Shown one piece after another: positions 27,712 to 35,630 of a stretch of 64,000 nucleotides of DNA. The notes beneath the pieces were generated by a model, which saw nothing but the letters and a program-made list of their open reading frames with translations, was not told where the DNA came from and ran no database searches. Both the position numbers and the translations under genes were made by a program. The stretch lies in contig NZ_CP031413.1 of the NCBI RefSeq assembly GCF_003367355.1, positions 2,870,001 to 2,934,000 of the forward strand, written 5' to 3'. How positions within the stretch are numbered: position 1 is the first letter of the stretch; every line of letters begins with the position of its first letter. The stretch is from Lysobacter sp. TY2-98. Lineage in GTDB: Bacteria; Pseudomonadota; Gammaproteobacteria; Xanthomonadales; Xanthomonadaceae.

Positions 27712-28029
27712 TCAGCCGCAGGTGATGGCGAGGATCACGTTCGCGCCATCGACACGCACGTTCAGCCGCACCGCGCTGTATTCCATCGTGACCATCTGGC
27801 CAGGCTTCAGCACGCGCACCACCTGCGCGCCGGCCCGCAAGCGGGCGGCCTCGACGTTCTGCGGCGTGGCCGGCTGGCCGACGTACGACTGCGCGGCGTC
27901 AGCATGGCACTGCGCGGCGGCGTTCGGCGGTAACGGATCGGACATGGGCGGCGCGGTCGGCGTGGAAGTGCAGGCGGCAAGGATGACGGCGAGCGACAGC
28001 AGCGGGGCCATGCGGACGAAGCGATTCAT
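27712..28029 (-). CDS. I78-family peptidase inhibitor-like lipoprotein
   Basis: A 105-residue lipoprotein. The signal sequence MNRFVRMAPLLSLAVILAAC ends in a lipobox (LAAC, Cys20). The rest resembles peptidase inhibitor family I78: AAQSYVGQPATPQNVEAARLRAG at about 48-70 and a C-terminal TMEYSAVRLNVRVDGANVILAITCG with the family's RLNV-D...-CG ending. I78 proteins bind serine proteases; target unknown. It is one of two adjacent paralogues and the last gene of the minus-strand block. Confidence 0.75.
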   Translation of the reverse strand: MNRFVRMAPLLSLAVILAACTSTPTAPPMSDPLPPNAAAQCHADAAQSYVGQPATPQNVEAARLRAGAQVVRVLKPGQMVTMEYSAVRLNVRVDGANVILAITCG

Positions 28030-28106
28030 GCGAACTCCGGCAGTCGAAAACGCGGTCCAGACTGCCGGCTTCCGGCAGAACGCCGCGTCAACGCGCCCGC
28101 GGACGT

Positions 28107-28427
28107 TCAGCCGCACTGCGTGCGCGTGATCAGTGCACCGTTATCGACGTAGAGATTGAGGCGATCGGCGCGCGGGCCGTCGTCGGGTTCCCGGTCGGGC
28201 ATTACCAGCCGCGTGCTGCGGCTGCCGCTGGCCACGCGCGCTTCGTCGACGATGGCGGCACTCGCGGCGCGGCCGATCCATGCATCGGCATTGCCCGGGC
28301 GACACACGTGGGCGACGCCCGCATCCGCCGGCTGCATCACGCTGCAGGCAGCGACCGAACCCAGCAGGACCGCGACCGGCACGCTCAGGCGGACCCACTC
28401 CGCGCGCGGCGAAAGATTGAACGGCAT
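28107..28427 (-). CDS. I78-family inhibitor-like protein, paralogue of the next gene
   Basis: A 106-residue secreted protein. The hydrophobic segment VRLSVPVAVLLGSVAAC ends in a possible lipobox (VAAC, Cys28). The body has DAWIGRAASAAIVDEARVASGSRSTR and the C-terminal RADRLNLYVDNGALITRTQCG, the same RLN-x-x-VD-x-G...CG ending as its 3' neighbour. Divergence between the two is high outside these motifs, so this is an old tandem duplication or two independently acquired family members. The ATG at 28427 is 62 nt after the exonuclease gene. Confidence 0.7.
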   Translation of the reverse strand: MPFNLSPRAEWVRLSVPVAVLLGSVAACSVMQPADAGVAHVCRPGNADAWIGRAASAAIVDEARVASGSRSTRLVMPDREPDDGPRADRLNLYVDNGALITRTQCG

Positions 28428-28489
28428 GTCGGCGTCTCCCGACTTCAAAGCGACGCGGTCAGGCTCCGTTGTGCGACGTTGCGTGCACG

Positions 28490-29500
28490 TCAAGACGGTG
28501 TATCGAATTCCGTTGTGTCGTCGCAGAGGCGCAGCAGCAGTTGCGCGAGCGTCGCCACGTCCTGGCGGTTGTGCTCGGCGACGCGGCGCAGGTTGCTCGA
28601 CGCGCCGCCGCGGAGGTAGGTGAGCCATGCGGCGGGTGCCTGCGAACCCGGCAGATCGTCCTCGCGCAGGATGCGCAGCGCTTCGCGTTCGATGGTCGCG
28701 AGCCGGCAGTTTTCCCAGCGCCCGCGCCAACGGCGGCGCGACGGATGCAGCAGATCGAGATGATCGAGACCGTGCAGCGGGTCCTTCTGTCGCGCCAGCC
28801 GATAACGCGTGCGCAGCAGCGGCGCGTCGTAACTGCGCCCGTTGTAGCTGGCGAGCACCGTCGTCGGCGTCAGCCATGACGCGAACGTGCGCAGCATCGC
28901 CGCCTCCGCGGCCATGTTCGCGATCAGCAGCTGACGCACGCGCAAGGCGCCGTCGAACCAGTCGGCCGCGCCGATCATGAAGGCGCGCGTGCCGGTGCCG
29001 CCGGCGAGGCCGGTGGTTTCGGTGTCGAAGAACAGCAGGTGGTCCGCATCGACGTGGCCATCGCGGCGCGCGAACGCGAGCGGCAACGGCGCTTCGGGCT
29101 TCGCGTGCGTGACCTGCGATTCGATCAGCCACAGACCGGCGTCGATCTCGATGCCGGGCAGCGTGCGGTCGACATTGCGTGCGCGTGGACGCAGCAGTGG
29201 CGCGCGTTCGCGCAGGCCGAGCAGGCGGCGCAGTGCGTCGACCTCGGCGGCCTTCGGCGACAGGCGCGGTGCGTTGTCGACCTCGAGCGATGGCGCTGCA
29301 TGTGGCGCGGGGTCGTTCGCGGCGATGCGCGATGTCGCGTCCTGATGCAGCACCGCATCCCAGGGTGCGACCGGCGCCGTGGCCGTCGCGGGCAGCGGCT
29401 CGCGCAGCGAGGACGGGACCGACGATGCAGGCGAGGCGGGTGTGTCCGTCGCCCCCGCCTGGCGTTTCAGTGCACGCAGCTTGTCCAGGGTCAGCGTCAT
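28490..29500 (-). CDS. MrfB/YprB-like RNase H-fold exonuclease
   Basis: A 336-residue protein with a 3'-5' exonuclease (DEDD-type, RNase H-like) core. The first metal-binding motif is FFDTETTGL (about 157-165). ASYNGRSYDAPLLRTRY (motif II region) and VAEHNRQDVATLAQLL (motif III region) follow. The N-terminal about 100 residues are low complexity. B. subtilis MrfB (YprB) works with the helicase MrfA in excision repair of mitomycin C lesions. The helicase gene is directly upstream (8-nt gap), which strongly supports the pairing. Confidence 0.87.
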   Translation of the reverse strand: MTLTLDKLRALKRQAGATDTPASPASSVPSSLREPLPATATAPVAPWDAVLHQDATSRIAANDPAPHAAPSLEVDNAPRLSPKAAEVDALRRLLGLRERAPLLRPRARNVDRTLPGIEIDAGLWLIESQVTHAKPEAPLPLAFARRDGHVDADHLLFFDTETTGLAGGTGTRAFMIGAADWFDGALRVRQLLIANMAAEAAMLRTFASWLTPTTVLASYNGRSYDAPLLRTRYRLARQKDPLHGLDHLDLLHPSRRRWRGRWENCRLATIEREALRILREDDLPGSQAPAAWLTYLRGGASSNLRRVAEHNRQDVATLAQLLLRLCDDTTEFDTPS

Positions 29501-29508
29501 GCGTCGCG

Positions 29509-32019
29509 CTACAGCGCGCGTGGCGCATCGGCGGGCGCGGTCGCAGCCGATGTCTGCGCGAGCAGGGTCAGCACGCGACGCGCCAACGCTTTCGGTGAGG
29601 TCGACGCATCGCGTTCCTCATCGGCCGCCAGCACCGGGCCGACGCAGGCGGGGCAGCCCGCCCGGCAGTCGCAGCGTTCGACCAGTTCGGACGCGCGCTC
29701 GACCAGTTCGCGCTGTCGCGTCCAGAGCGGCTCGCTCAGCCCCACGCCGCCGGGAAAGTTGTCGTAGAGGTAGATCGTCGGCACGAACTGCTGCAGCTCG
29801 AACGGCGCGAGTTCATTGCCTTCCGCGCCGCGCACCTGGCCGCGACCGTTCGTATCGGCGGTCGCGAACCACGCGCCGTCGCCGTTGCCGACCGCCTTCT
29901 GCAGGTCGCGTGCATCCGCCATCACCGCCAGCGTCGCGACCACATGCAGGGCGTAACCGGCGCCGAGGAAACCGTCGAGCGCGTCCTGCCGCGACGCGAA
30001 CCAGGCGAGAAGCTGCGGTTGCGGCAGCTGCCACCACGCCGCGGTGGTGTGAAGTTCCTGGTCGGGCAGGTTCACCGGCCCGTAGCCGATGTTCTCGTGC
30101 GTGTAGTAGCGGATCTTCTTGTAGCCGGCGACGCGCCGCACCACATGCACCTCGCCGTGGTGCGCGCTGCCGTCGCCCGCCGTCGTGCGGTCGAACTCGG
30201 CAAGCACCTTGAGCTTGGTGTAGTCGATCGAGTCGGTGTAGTAGTCGACGAACGTGCGGGTGACGTAGGCCTTGCGGCCTTCCCAGTCCAAGCGCTCCAC
30301 CTGGTACGGCGTCGACTGCACCATGTGGATCGCGCCTTCGTACAGCGTGAGCGCGGCGGCCGAGTAGTCGACCTCCGCGATGATCTGCTGGCGCCCATCG
30401 GTGCGGTCGACCACGACGAAGTTGCCGTCGGCGACGCTGCGCAGCGACACCGCGTTGGCCGGATAGCTGTCCGCGATCCACTCCCAGCGGTCACCCTCGC
30501 GATGCACGACGTCGGTTTCGGCGAGCGCCTCGAGATACAGCTCCGGTTCGATCGGGCCGAAGCGTTCGTCGGCCACGAACGGCAGCTCGAAGGCGGCGCA
30601 GCGGATGTGGTCGAACAGGATCAGCGGCTGGTCCGGCGCGATCCGCGCGTGCTCGGGCGTCGCGTCGATGAAGAATTCGGGATGGCGCACGACGTACTGG
30701 TCGAGCGGCTGCGAGTTCGCGACCAGCACGCCGAGCGACTGCTGCTGACGCCGGCCCGCGCGGCCGAAGCGCTGCCATGTGCCGGCGACGCTGCCCGGAT
30801 AGCCGTTGAGAATCACGACATCGAGCGAGCCGATGTCGACGCCGAGTTCCAGCGCCGACGTGCTGACGATGCCGTCGACGTTGCCGGCGCGCATCGACCG
30901 CTCGACCTCGCGACGCTCCGTCGGCAGGTAGCCGCCGCGGTAGGCGCGGATGCGTGGCGGCTTGCGCGGGTCGTGGTCGAACACGTCTTTCAGGTATTTG
31001 GTCAGCACCTCGACCATCAGCCGCGTCTGCGCAAACACCAAGGTCTTCAGGCCGGACTTGATCGCGATGCGCGCGATGCGGTTGCTCTGCGAGCGCGCCG
31101 ATGCGCGCAGGCCGAGGTCCGGGTTCACCACCGGCGGATTCCACAGCAGCACGTGCTTGTCGCCGGTCGGCGCGCCGGATTCGGTGATGGCGGTGACGCC
31201 AGTCTCGATCAGCGCCTCGGCGTGCTGTTTCGGATTGCCGATCGTCGCGCTGCACAGGATGAACTTCGGGTTCGAGCCGTAGAACGCGCAGATGCGCTTG
31301 AGCCGGCGCAGGACATTCGTGACGTGCGAGCCGAACACGCCGCGATAGGTGTGCACCTCGTCGATGACGACGTATTCGAGGTTCTCGAAGAACTGCGCCC
31401 ACTTGGTGTGGTGCGGCAGGATGCCCTGGTGGAGCATGTCGGGATTGCTGACGACGATGTCGCCGTGCAGGCGGATCGCCTGGCGCGCATCGCCGGGGGT
31501 GTCGCCGTCGAAGGTGAACGCCTTGAGGCCGAGGTCGCCGGCGCGGGAAAGATCCAGCAACTCGGCGACCTGGTCCTGCGCGAGCGCCTTGGTCGGGAAG
31601 AGGTAGAGCGCCTTCGCGCCGCGCTGCATGGCCGCGGTGACGACGGGCAACGTGTAGCAGAGCGATTTACCCGAGGCGGTCGGCGTCACCACGACGACGT
31701 GCTCGCCGCGTCGCGTCGCGTCCCACGCCTCGGCCTGGTGCGAATACAGGCGATCGATGCCGCGCGACTTCAGCGCGCCGACCAGTGCCGCGGGCAGGTC
31801 GAACGGCAAGTCGACGTAACGTCCTTCGCGCCCCGGCACGGTGAAGTGCCCGGCGATGCGGTCGCCATAGCGCTGCGCGAGCGCCTGCGTCAGCCCGGCG
31901 CCGTCGCCCTTGCGCAGCGCGCGCGGGCGACGCGTCAGTGCCTGGGCGGGCGCGTCGTCCTCGAGGTCGATGCGCCCGTTACCGTCCTGCCGCGCCAGTT
32001 CGCGCCCCGTCGTCGCCAT
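29509..32019 (-). CDS. MrfA/YprA-like DEAD/DEAH-box helicase with DUF1998
   Basis: An 836-residue SF2 helicase of the MrfA (YprA)/Hrq1 family. Q-motif region YSHQAEAW, Walker A TPTASGKSLCY, DEVH box (VVIDEVHTYRGVFG), SAT (LCSATIGNP), and the second-domain motifs STSALELGVDIG and QRFGRAGRRQQ are intact. The C-terminal DUF1998 region ends with a four-cysteine cluster RCDCRAGCPACVGP, a zinc site in MrfA. It acts in interstrand-crosslink/bulky-adduct repair with the adjacent MrfB-like exonuclease. The ATG at 32019 is chosen because the longer frame to 32190 is Arg/Ala-rich and overlaps the upstream gene. Confidence 0.9.
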   Translation of the reverse strand: MATTGRELARQDGNGRIDLEDDAPAQALTRRPRALRKGDGAGLTQALAQRYGDRIAGHFTVPGREGRYVDLPFDLPAALVGALKSRGIDRLYSHQAEAWDATRRGEHVVVVTPTASGKSLCYTLPVVTAAMQRGAKALYLFPTKALAQDQVAELLDLSRAGDLGLKAFTFDGDTPGDARQAIRLHGDIVVSNPDMLHQGILPHHTKWAQFFENLEYVVIDEVHTYRGVFGSHVTNVLRRLKRICAFYGSNPKFILCSATIGNPKQHAEALIETGVTAITESGAPTGDKHVLLWNPPVVNPDLGLRASARSQSNRIARIAIKSGLKTLVFAQTRLMVEVLTKYLKDVFDHDPRKPPRIRAYRGGYLPTERREVERSMRAGNVDGIVSTSALELGVDIGSLDVVILNGYPGSVAGTWQRFGRAGRRQQQSLGVLVANSQPLDQYVVRHPEFFIDATPEHARIAPDQPLILFDHIRCAAFELPFVADERFGPIEPELYLEALAETDVVHREGDRWEWIADSYPANAVSLRSVADGNFVVVDRTDGRQQIIAEVDYSAAALTLYEGAIHMVQSTPYQVERLDWEGRKAYVTRTFVDYYTDSIDYTKLKVLAEFDRTTAGDGSAHHGEVHVVRRVAGYKKIRYYTHENIGYGPVNLPDQELHTTAAWWQLPQPQLLAWFASRQDALDGFLGAGYALHVVATLAVMADARDLQKAVGNGDGAWFATADTNGRGQVRGAEGNELAPFELQQFVPTIYLYDNFPGGVGLSEPLWTRQRELVERASELVERCDCRAGCPACVGPVLAADEERDASTSPKALARRVLTLLAQTSAATAPADAPRAL

Positions 32020-32107
32020 CGTTCGCCCCGTACTCGTGAGGGCGGTAGTGGGCCGCAGTGGCGTCGCAGCTTCTGAGACTTGCCTGCGGCTGAGACGGCG
32101 CGCGCGC

Positions 32108-32599
32108 TCACGCGGGAATCGGTACAGCCCCGCGCGACCACGCGCGCAGGCTGCGCGCGGTCGGAATGCCGATGCCGCGCGTCTTGCCATGCGTGTACAG
32201 CGTCACATGGGCGGGCGGCACGGCGAGCTGGCGCCCGACCAGGTCGCCGAGCCAGCGGTAGTACCAGTCGAGTGCGGGCAGGTGGACCAGTTCGATGACG
32301 CTGGCGACCGTGCCGCGCTCGCCGTCGCCGCCGGTGTCGGCGCGTTCGATCAGGCGATGCTGGCCGGTGCGTTCGCAGGACCAGTCGAGTGCTTCGAACG
32401 CGGGACGCGTGGCGACATCGAGGCGTTCGCCGAACGCGCGTCGCAGCTCCGCGCCCAATGCGCGGCCCACGAGCGTGACGTGCAGCTCCTTCTTCGCGTC
32501 GAAGTGGCGGCCGTCGAAGTCGAAGCCCTTCGTAGGCGGCGCATCGGCGAGCGGGAGCAGCAGGGTGTTGTCGTTCGACCAGCCGGGCCACGTCGTCAT
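32108..32599 (-). CDS. 2H phosphoesterase-like hypothetical protein
   Basis: A 163-residue protein I cannot assign to a named family. Two histidine motifs of the HxTx type are visible: LHVTLVG at about residues 39-45 and AHVTLYTHG at about 132-140. Their spacing (about 93 residues) is what the 2H phosphoesterase superfamily (LigT/ThpR/CPDase) uses for its paired catalytic sites. A start at 32599 gives MTTWPGWSNDN. The gene sits 88 nt before mrfA on the same strand. The fold is inference; substrate unknown. Confidence 0.6.
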   Translation of the reverse strand: MTTWPGWSNDNTLLLPLADAPPTKGFDFDGRHFDAKKELHVTLVGRALGAELRRAFGERLDVATRPAFEALDWSCERTGQHRLIERADTGGDGERGTVASVIELVHLPALDWYYRWLGDLVGRQLAVPPAHVTLYTHGKTRGIGIPTARSLRAWSRGAVPIPA

Positions 32600-32826
32600 C
32601 GCGATGCTCCGTCGAGGGGTGGATGCAGTGGAGCATGCACGCGTGTCGAACGTGTGTCTCGAACCACGTCGACAGCGGATACGACGAACACGTTCAGCCG
32701 ACGTGCGGCGAGCTGCACGTCGCATCAAGAAAAGCTTCAAAAAACGTCCCGATTTCGACGCGGTATTAAGCGAGCAGCGGGGATCATCAAAACGACGCTG
32801 ATCGAGCGCTCGATAGCGTGGCTTCC
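32600..32826. other. Divergent intergenic region before the L,D-transpeptidase
   Basis: 227 nt with the lowest GC of the first half of the window around 32725-32770, including AAGAAAAGCTTCAAAAAACG and TATTAA (32764-32769), a plausible -10 element for the transpeptidase. No convincing -35 partner, inverted repeat or ORF is seen. Confidence 0.4.
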
Positions 32827-33594
32827 ATGAAAACGCCCGCCGAAATCCTCTGCCGCCGCGCTTCGCGCACCCTGCTTTCGATCGCCATCGCGTTCGGCGC
32901 ATTGCCGGCGCTCGCCGCGAACGTCACTGCGCCGTCACCGGCCGCGACCGTGGACGCGGCGATCCCCTCGAGCGACGAGGTCGCGCTGCGACCGGGTACG
33001 TTCGAGTGGTCGCCGGACGCGGCGACCGCGACGGGTCCGGTGACGATCGTGGTGTCGCTGCCGGCGCAGATGGTGCACGTGTATCGCGGCGATGTTCGGA
33101 TCGCGCGTTCGACGATCAGCAGCGGTCGCGAAGGCCACGAAACGCCACCGGGGATGTACGAGATCCTCGAGAAGGATCGGATGCATCACTCGAACAAGTA
33201 CGACAATGCGCCGATGCCCTTCATGCAGCGCCTGACCTGGGACGGCGTCGCACTGCACGCGGGCCACATTCCCGGCTATCCCGCCTCGCACGGCTGCGTG
33301 CGCCTGCCGCTCGCGTTCGCGCAGCAGCTGTTCTCGATCACCGAGAAGGGCGGGCGCGTGATCGTTGCCGACGAAACCAATGCGAGCGAGGCGGTGCTGT
33401 ATCCGGGCGTGCGCGTGCCGGTCGATCCGTGGACCGGGCTCGAGCGTGGCGCGTCGGGCGCACCGGTGATGGTGGAAACGGCGGACGCCACGATGACGCC
33501 GGCGCCGACCGTGGCGGGAACGTCCATTGATACGGCGCCGCCCAGCGCACCCGCGGTGACGGTCGAGACCGCACCGACGCTCGCGGGTTACTGA
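32827..33594 (+). CDS. Secreted L,D-transpeptidase (YkuD domain)
   Basis: A 255-residue exported YkuD-domain protein that makes 3-3 peptidoglycan cross-links or anchors proteins to peptidoglycan in the periplasm. The signal peptide is MKTPAEILCRRASRTLLSIAIAF... with cleavage near PALA|AN (about 30). The YkuD domain (about 71-180) contains VSLPAQMVHVYRG and the catalytic HAGHIPGYPASHGCVRLP, with nucleophile Cys157 and His144. The C-terminal 60 residues are a Thr/Ala/Pro-rich tail. A GTG in frame at 32818 is an alternative start. It converges on the beta-propeller gene with 4 nt between stops. Confidence 0.9.
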   Translation: MKTPAEILCRRASRTLLSIAIAFGALPALAANVTAPSPAATVDAAIPSSDEVALRPGTFEWSPDAATATGPVTIVVSLPAQMVHVYRGDVRIARSTISSGREGHETPPGMYEILEKDRMHHSNKYDNAPMPFMQRLTWDGVALHAGHIPGYPASHGCVRLPLAFAQQLFSITEKGGRVIVADETNASEAVLYPGVRVPVDPWTGLERGASGAPVMVETADATMTPAPTVAGTSIDTAPPSAPAVTVETAPTLAGY

Positions 33595-33598
33595 GGCC

Positions 33599-35500
33599 TT
33601 ATTGCGCGACGGTCGGCGTGGCCGTCGCGACCGTCACGCGCGGTGCGAAGTCGACGCGGCGGCGTTCGCGGATCGCCGCGTCATCGACATGGCCTTCGAC
33701 CAGTTCGTAGCCGAGCAGCGCGAATACGCGATCGCCGAGGAAGATCGGTCGCGCATTGCCGTACCAGTCGACGCAGCTGGCGCGGCAGGCGTCATCAAGG
33801 CTGCCGGTGTGCGAGTCCAGCGTGCCCAGGGGCGACAGCGACAGCGCTCGGTTGCGCAGATACAGCACCGACGCACTGGCACGCGCGCCAGTGCGCACGA
33901 TCGGCAGGCCGAGCACACCGCTGTCGGCATCCTGCGGGCGATAGAAGAAGCCATGCGTGCGGTCGTCGCCCTGTTCGGCGTCGTGCCGGCGGTAACCGCC
34001 TTCGAGCGCCGCCGTGTCGCCGCGCAGGCGCAGGCCCGTGAACACTAGGTCGCCGTCGTCGCTGCCGACGAGAATGCCGTCGCCGCCGAGCGCGTCGATG
34101 CGTTCGAGGCGATGCACCAGCTTCATCGTCTGCACCGGTGACGTCGCGGCGTACCGCAGCACGTGCACCTCCTGCTGGCGATTGCCCCACACCCCGTCGC
34201 CGTAGATGAGCCAGTCGCCGATGAAGCGCTGGTGCGGGGTGTAGGCGGACGTGCCGGGCAGCAGGCGGAAGTCGGTGCGCGAGGCCTTGGCATCGAGGCC
34301 ACCGAACGCCGTCAGCGGCACGCGCATCAGCGCGAGGTCCCGGCCGCCGTATTCGCTGCGCCACATGCGGTCGCCGTCGGCGTCGCGGGCGACCAGCACG
34401 TTGAGCCAGCCGTCCTTCTGCAGGAAGGCCATCTGGTCGGTCGGGCTGCCCCAGGCGCGCAGCATCGACGGCGCGCCACCGTCGAGCGGCATACGCAGCA
34501 CGCTTGCCGACGGCGTGCCGCGTTCGTTGCGCTCCCCGGTAGTCCAGACGTAGACGGCATCTTCCGATACGTAGAACGTGCCGCCCGAGCCGCCGAGCAC
34601 CGCGGTCGCTTCGCAGTCGAGTTCGGCCTTGCCGAGATCGCAGACCGACACCGTGTGCAACGCGATGTCGTCACCCAGTTCGTCCAGCCCACGGTAGATG
34701 CGCGTGGCCGGCAGCATGCGGTGGAAGCTGTCGGGCGTGGCGTTGCGCATCCAGCGGCGATAGGCCGGCATCGCGGCGCGCCAGTCGGTCCACGGACTCA
34801 GATCGCTCGGCGAATAGAACACGAGCTTGCGACCGACGAGGCGGCTCGCATAGTTGCGTGACGAGTAGTAGTCGCTGCTGCGCAGCTGGTAGGTGGCGCG
34901 ATAACGCAGCGTGCCGTCGCGCGCGAGATCGAACAGGCCGACCTCCGTGCCGCCGCGCGCATAGCTGTAGCCGATCACCGCGACGGTGTCGGTGCTGACG
35001 AGCAACTCGTCGTACCAGGTGCCGGACGGGTCGACGTCCGGGCCGAATGCGTCCGCGCTGGCGACGGGCTCGAGCTGGTCGCCGCCGACGCGCACGGTGA
35101 AGAGGCGGCCGCGTCGCAGTACGACGAGCACGTCGCCCGCGCGCTTGACGATGTCGCCTTCGTCGACGCCCTGCACCTGGTTGTTGGTGATGGATTCGTT
35201 GGCGGCGACGCCCGTCGCCGCCGCGTCAGCCGCCTGCGCGGGCGTGGCGGAAGGCGCTTCCATCGGCGCCGGCGGCGGTGCCGGGGGCGGCACGGCGAAT
35301 GCGGGCATTGGCTCGTCGCGTCGACGTCGCTCGGCCTCGCGCAGCGCGCGCGCATGCCAGCCGTCCAGCGCCTTCGCGAACTGCGCTTCGCTGCGATACG
35401 GCGTGAGCGTGGTGGGTCGACCTTCGGCAGGCGCGGCGCACGCGGTCATGGCGAAGGCAAGGGTGGCGACGAACACGGTGCGGAACGGGTGCTGCGACAT
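33599..35500 (-). CDS. Beta-propeller domain lipoprotein (PF09826-like)
   Basis: A 633-residue secreted protein whose middle and C terminus match the 'secreted beta-propeller domain' family. A lipoprotein signal with lipobox MTAC (Cys21) is followed by a Pro/Ala-rich linker (about 60-95) and the family's signature ESITNNQVQGVDEGDIVKRA at about 97-116. Repeated WD-like blade strands and two Cys pairs (CDLGKAELDC; CRASC) follow. The biochemical role of this family is unknown. The ATG at 35500 is preceded by GGAGTC; the longer frame to 35584 is rejected because it adds residues in front of the signal peptide. Confidence 0.82.
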   Translation of the reverse strand: MSQHPFRTVFVATLAFAMTACAAPAEGRPTTLTPYRSEAQFAKALDGWHARALREAERRRRDEPMPAFAVPPPAPPPAPMEAPSATPAQAADAAATGVAANESITNNQVQGVDEGDIVKRAGDVLVVLRRGRLFTVRVGGDQLEPVASADAFGPDVDPSGTWYDELLVSTDTVAVIGYSYARGGTEVGLFDLARDGTLRYRATYQLRSSDYYSSRNYASRLVGRKLVFYSPSDLSPWTDWRAAMPAYRRWMRNATPDSFHRMLPATRIYRGLDELGDDIALHTVSVCDLGKAELDCEATAVLGGSGGTFYVSEDAVYVWTTGERNERGTPSASVLRMPLDGGAPSMLRAWGSPTDQMAFLQKDGWLNVLVARDADGDRMWRSEYGGRDLALMRVPLTAFGGLDAKASRTDFRLLPGTSAYTPHQRFIGDWLIYGDGVWGNRQQEVHVLRYAATSPVQTMKLVHRLERIDALGGDGILVGSDDGDLVFTGLRLRGDTAALEGGYRRHDAEQGDDRTHGFFYRPQDADSGVLGLPIVRTGARASASVLYLRNRALSLSPLGTLDSHTGSLDDACRASCVDWYGNARPIFLGDRVFALLGYELVEGHVDDAAIRERRRVDFAPRVTVATATPTVAQ

Positions 35501-35582
35501 GGCGGAGTCCCGGAAGGCGGTGTGCGAGGGTGAACGCGCGAGTCCGCCCGGCGGGGTTGGTCGCGCCGGCGGAGCATGCGCC

Positions 35583-35610
35583 AAAAAAAAGCCCCGCCGG
35601 AGCGGGGCTT
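35583..35610 (-). terminator. Intrinsic terminator of the indolepyruvate oxidoreductase gene
   Basis: On the minus strand GCCCCGC-TCCG-GCGGGGC (35591-35608) runs directly into eight T residues, 20 nt after the stop codon. It also separates the gene from the downstream beta-propeller gene, so the two are separate transcripts. Confidence 0.9.
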
Positions 35611-35630
35611 CACATCGTCAGACGAGCGGA

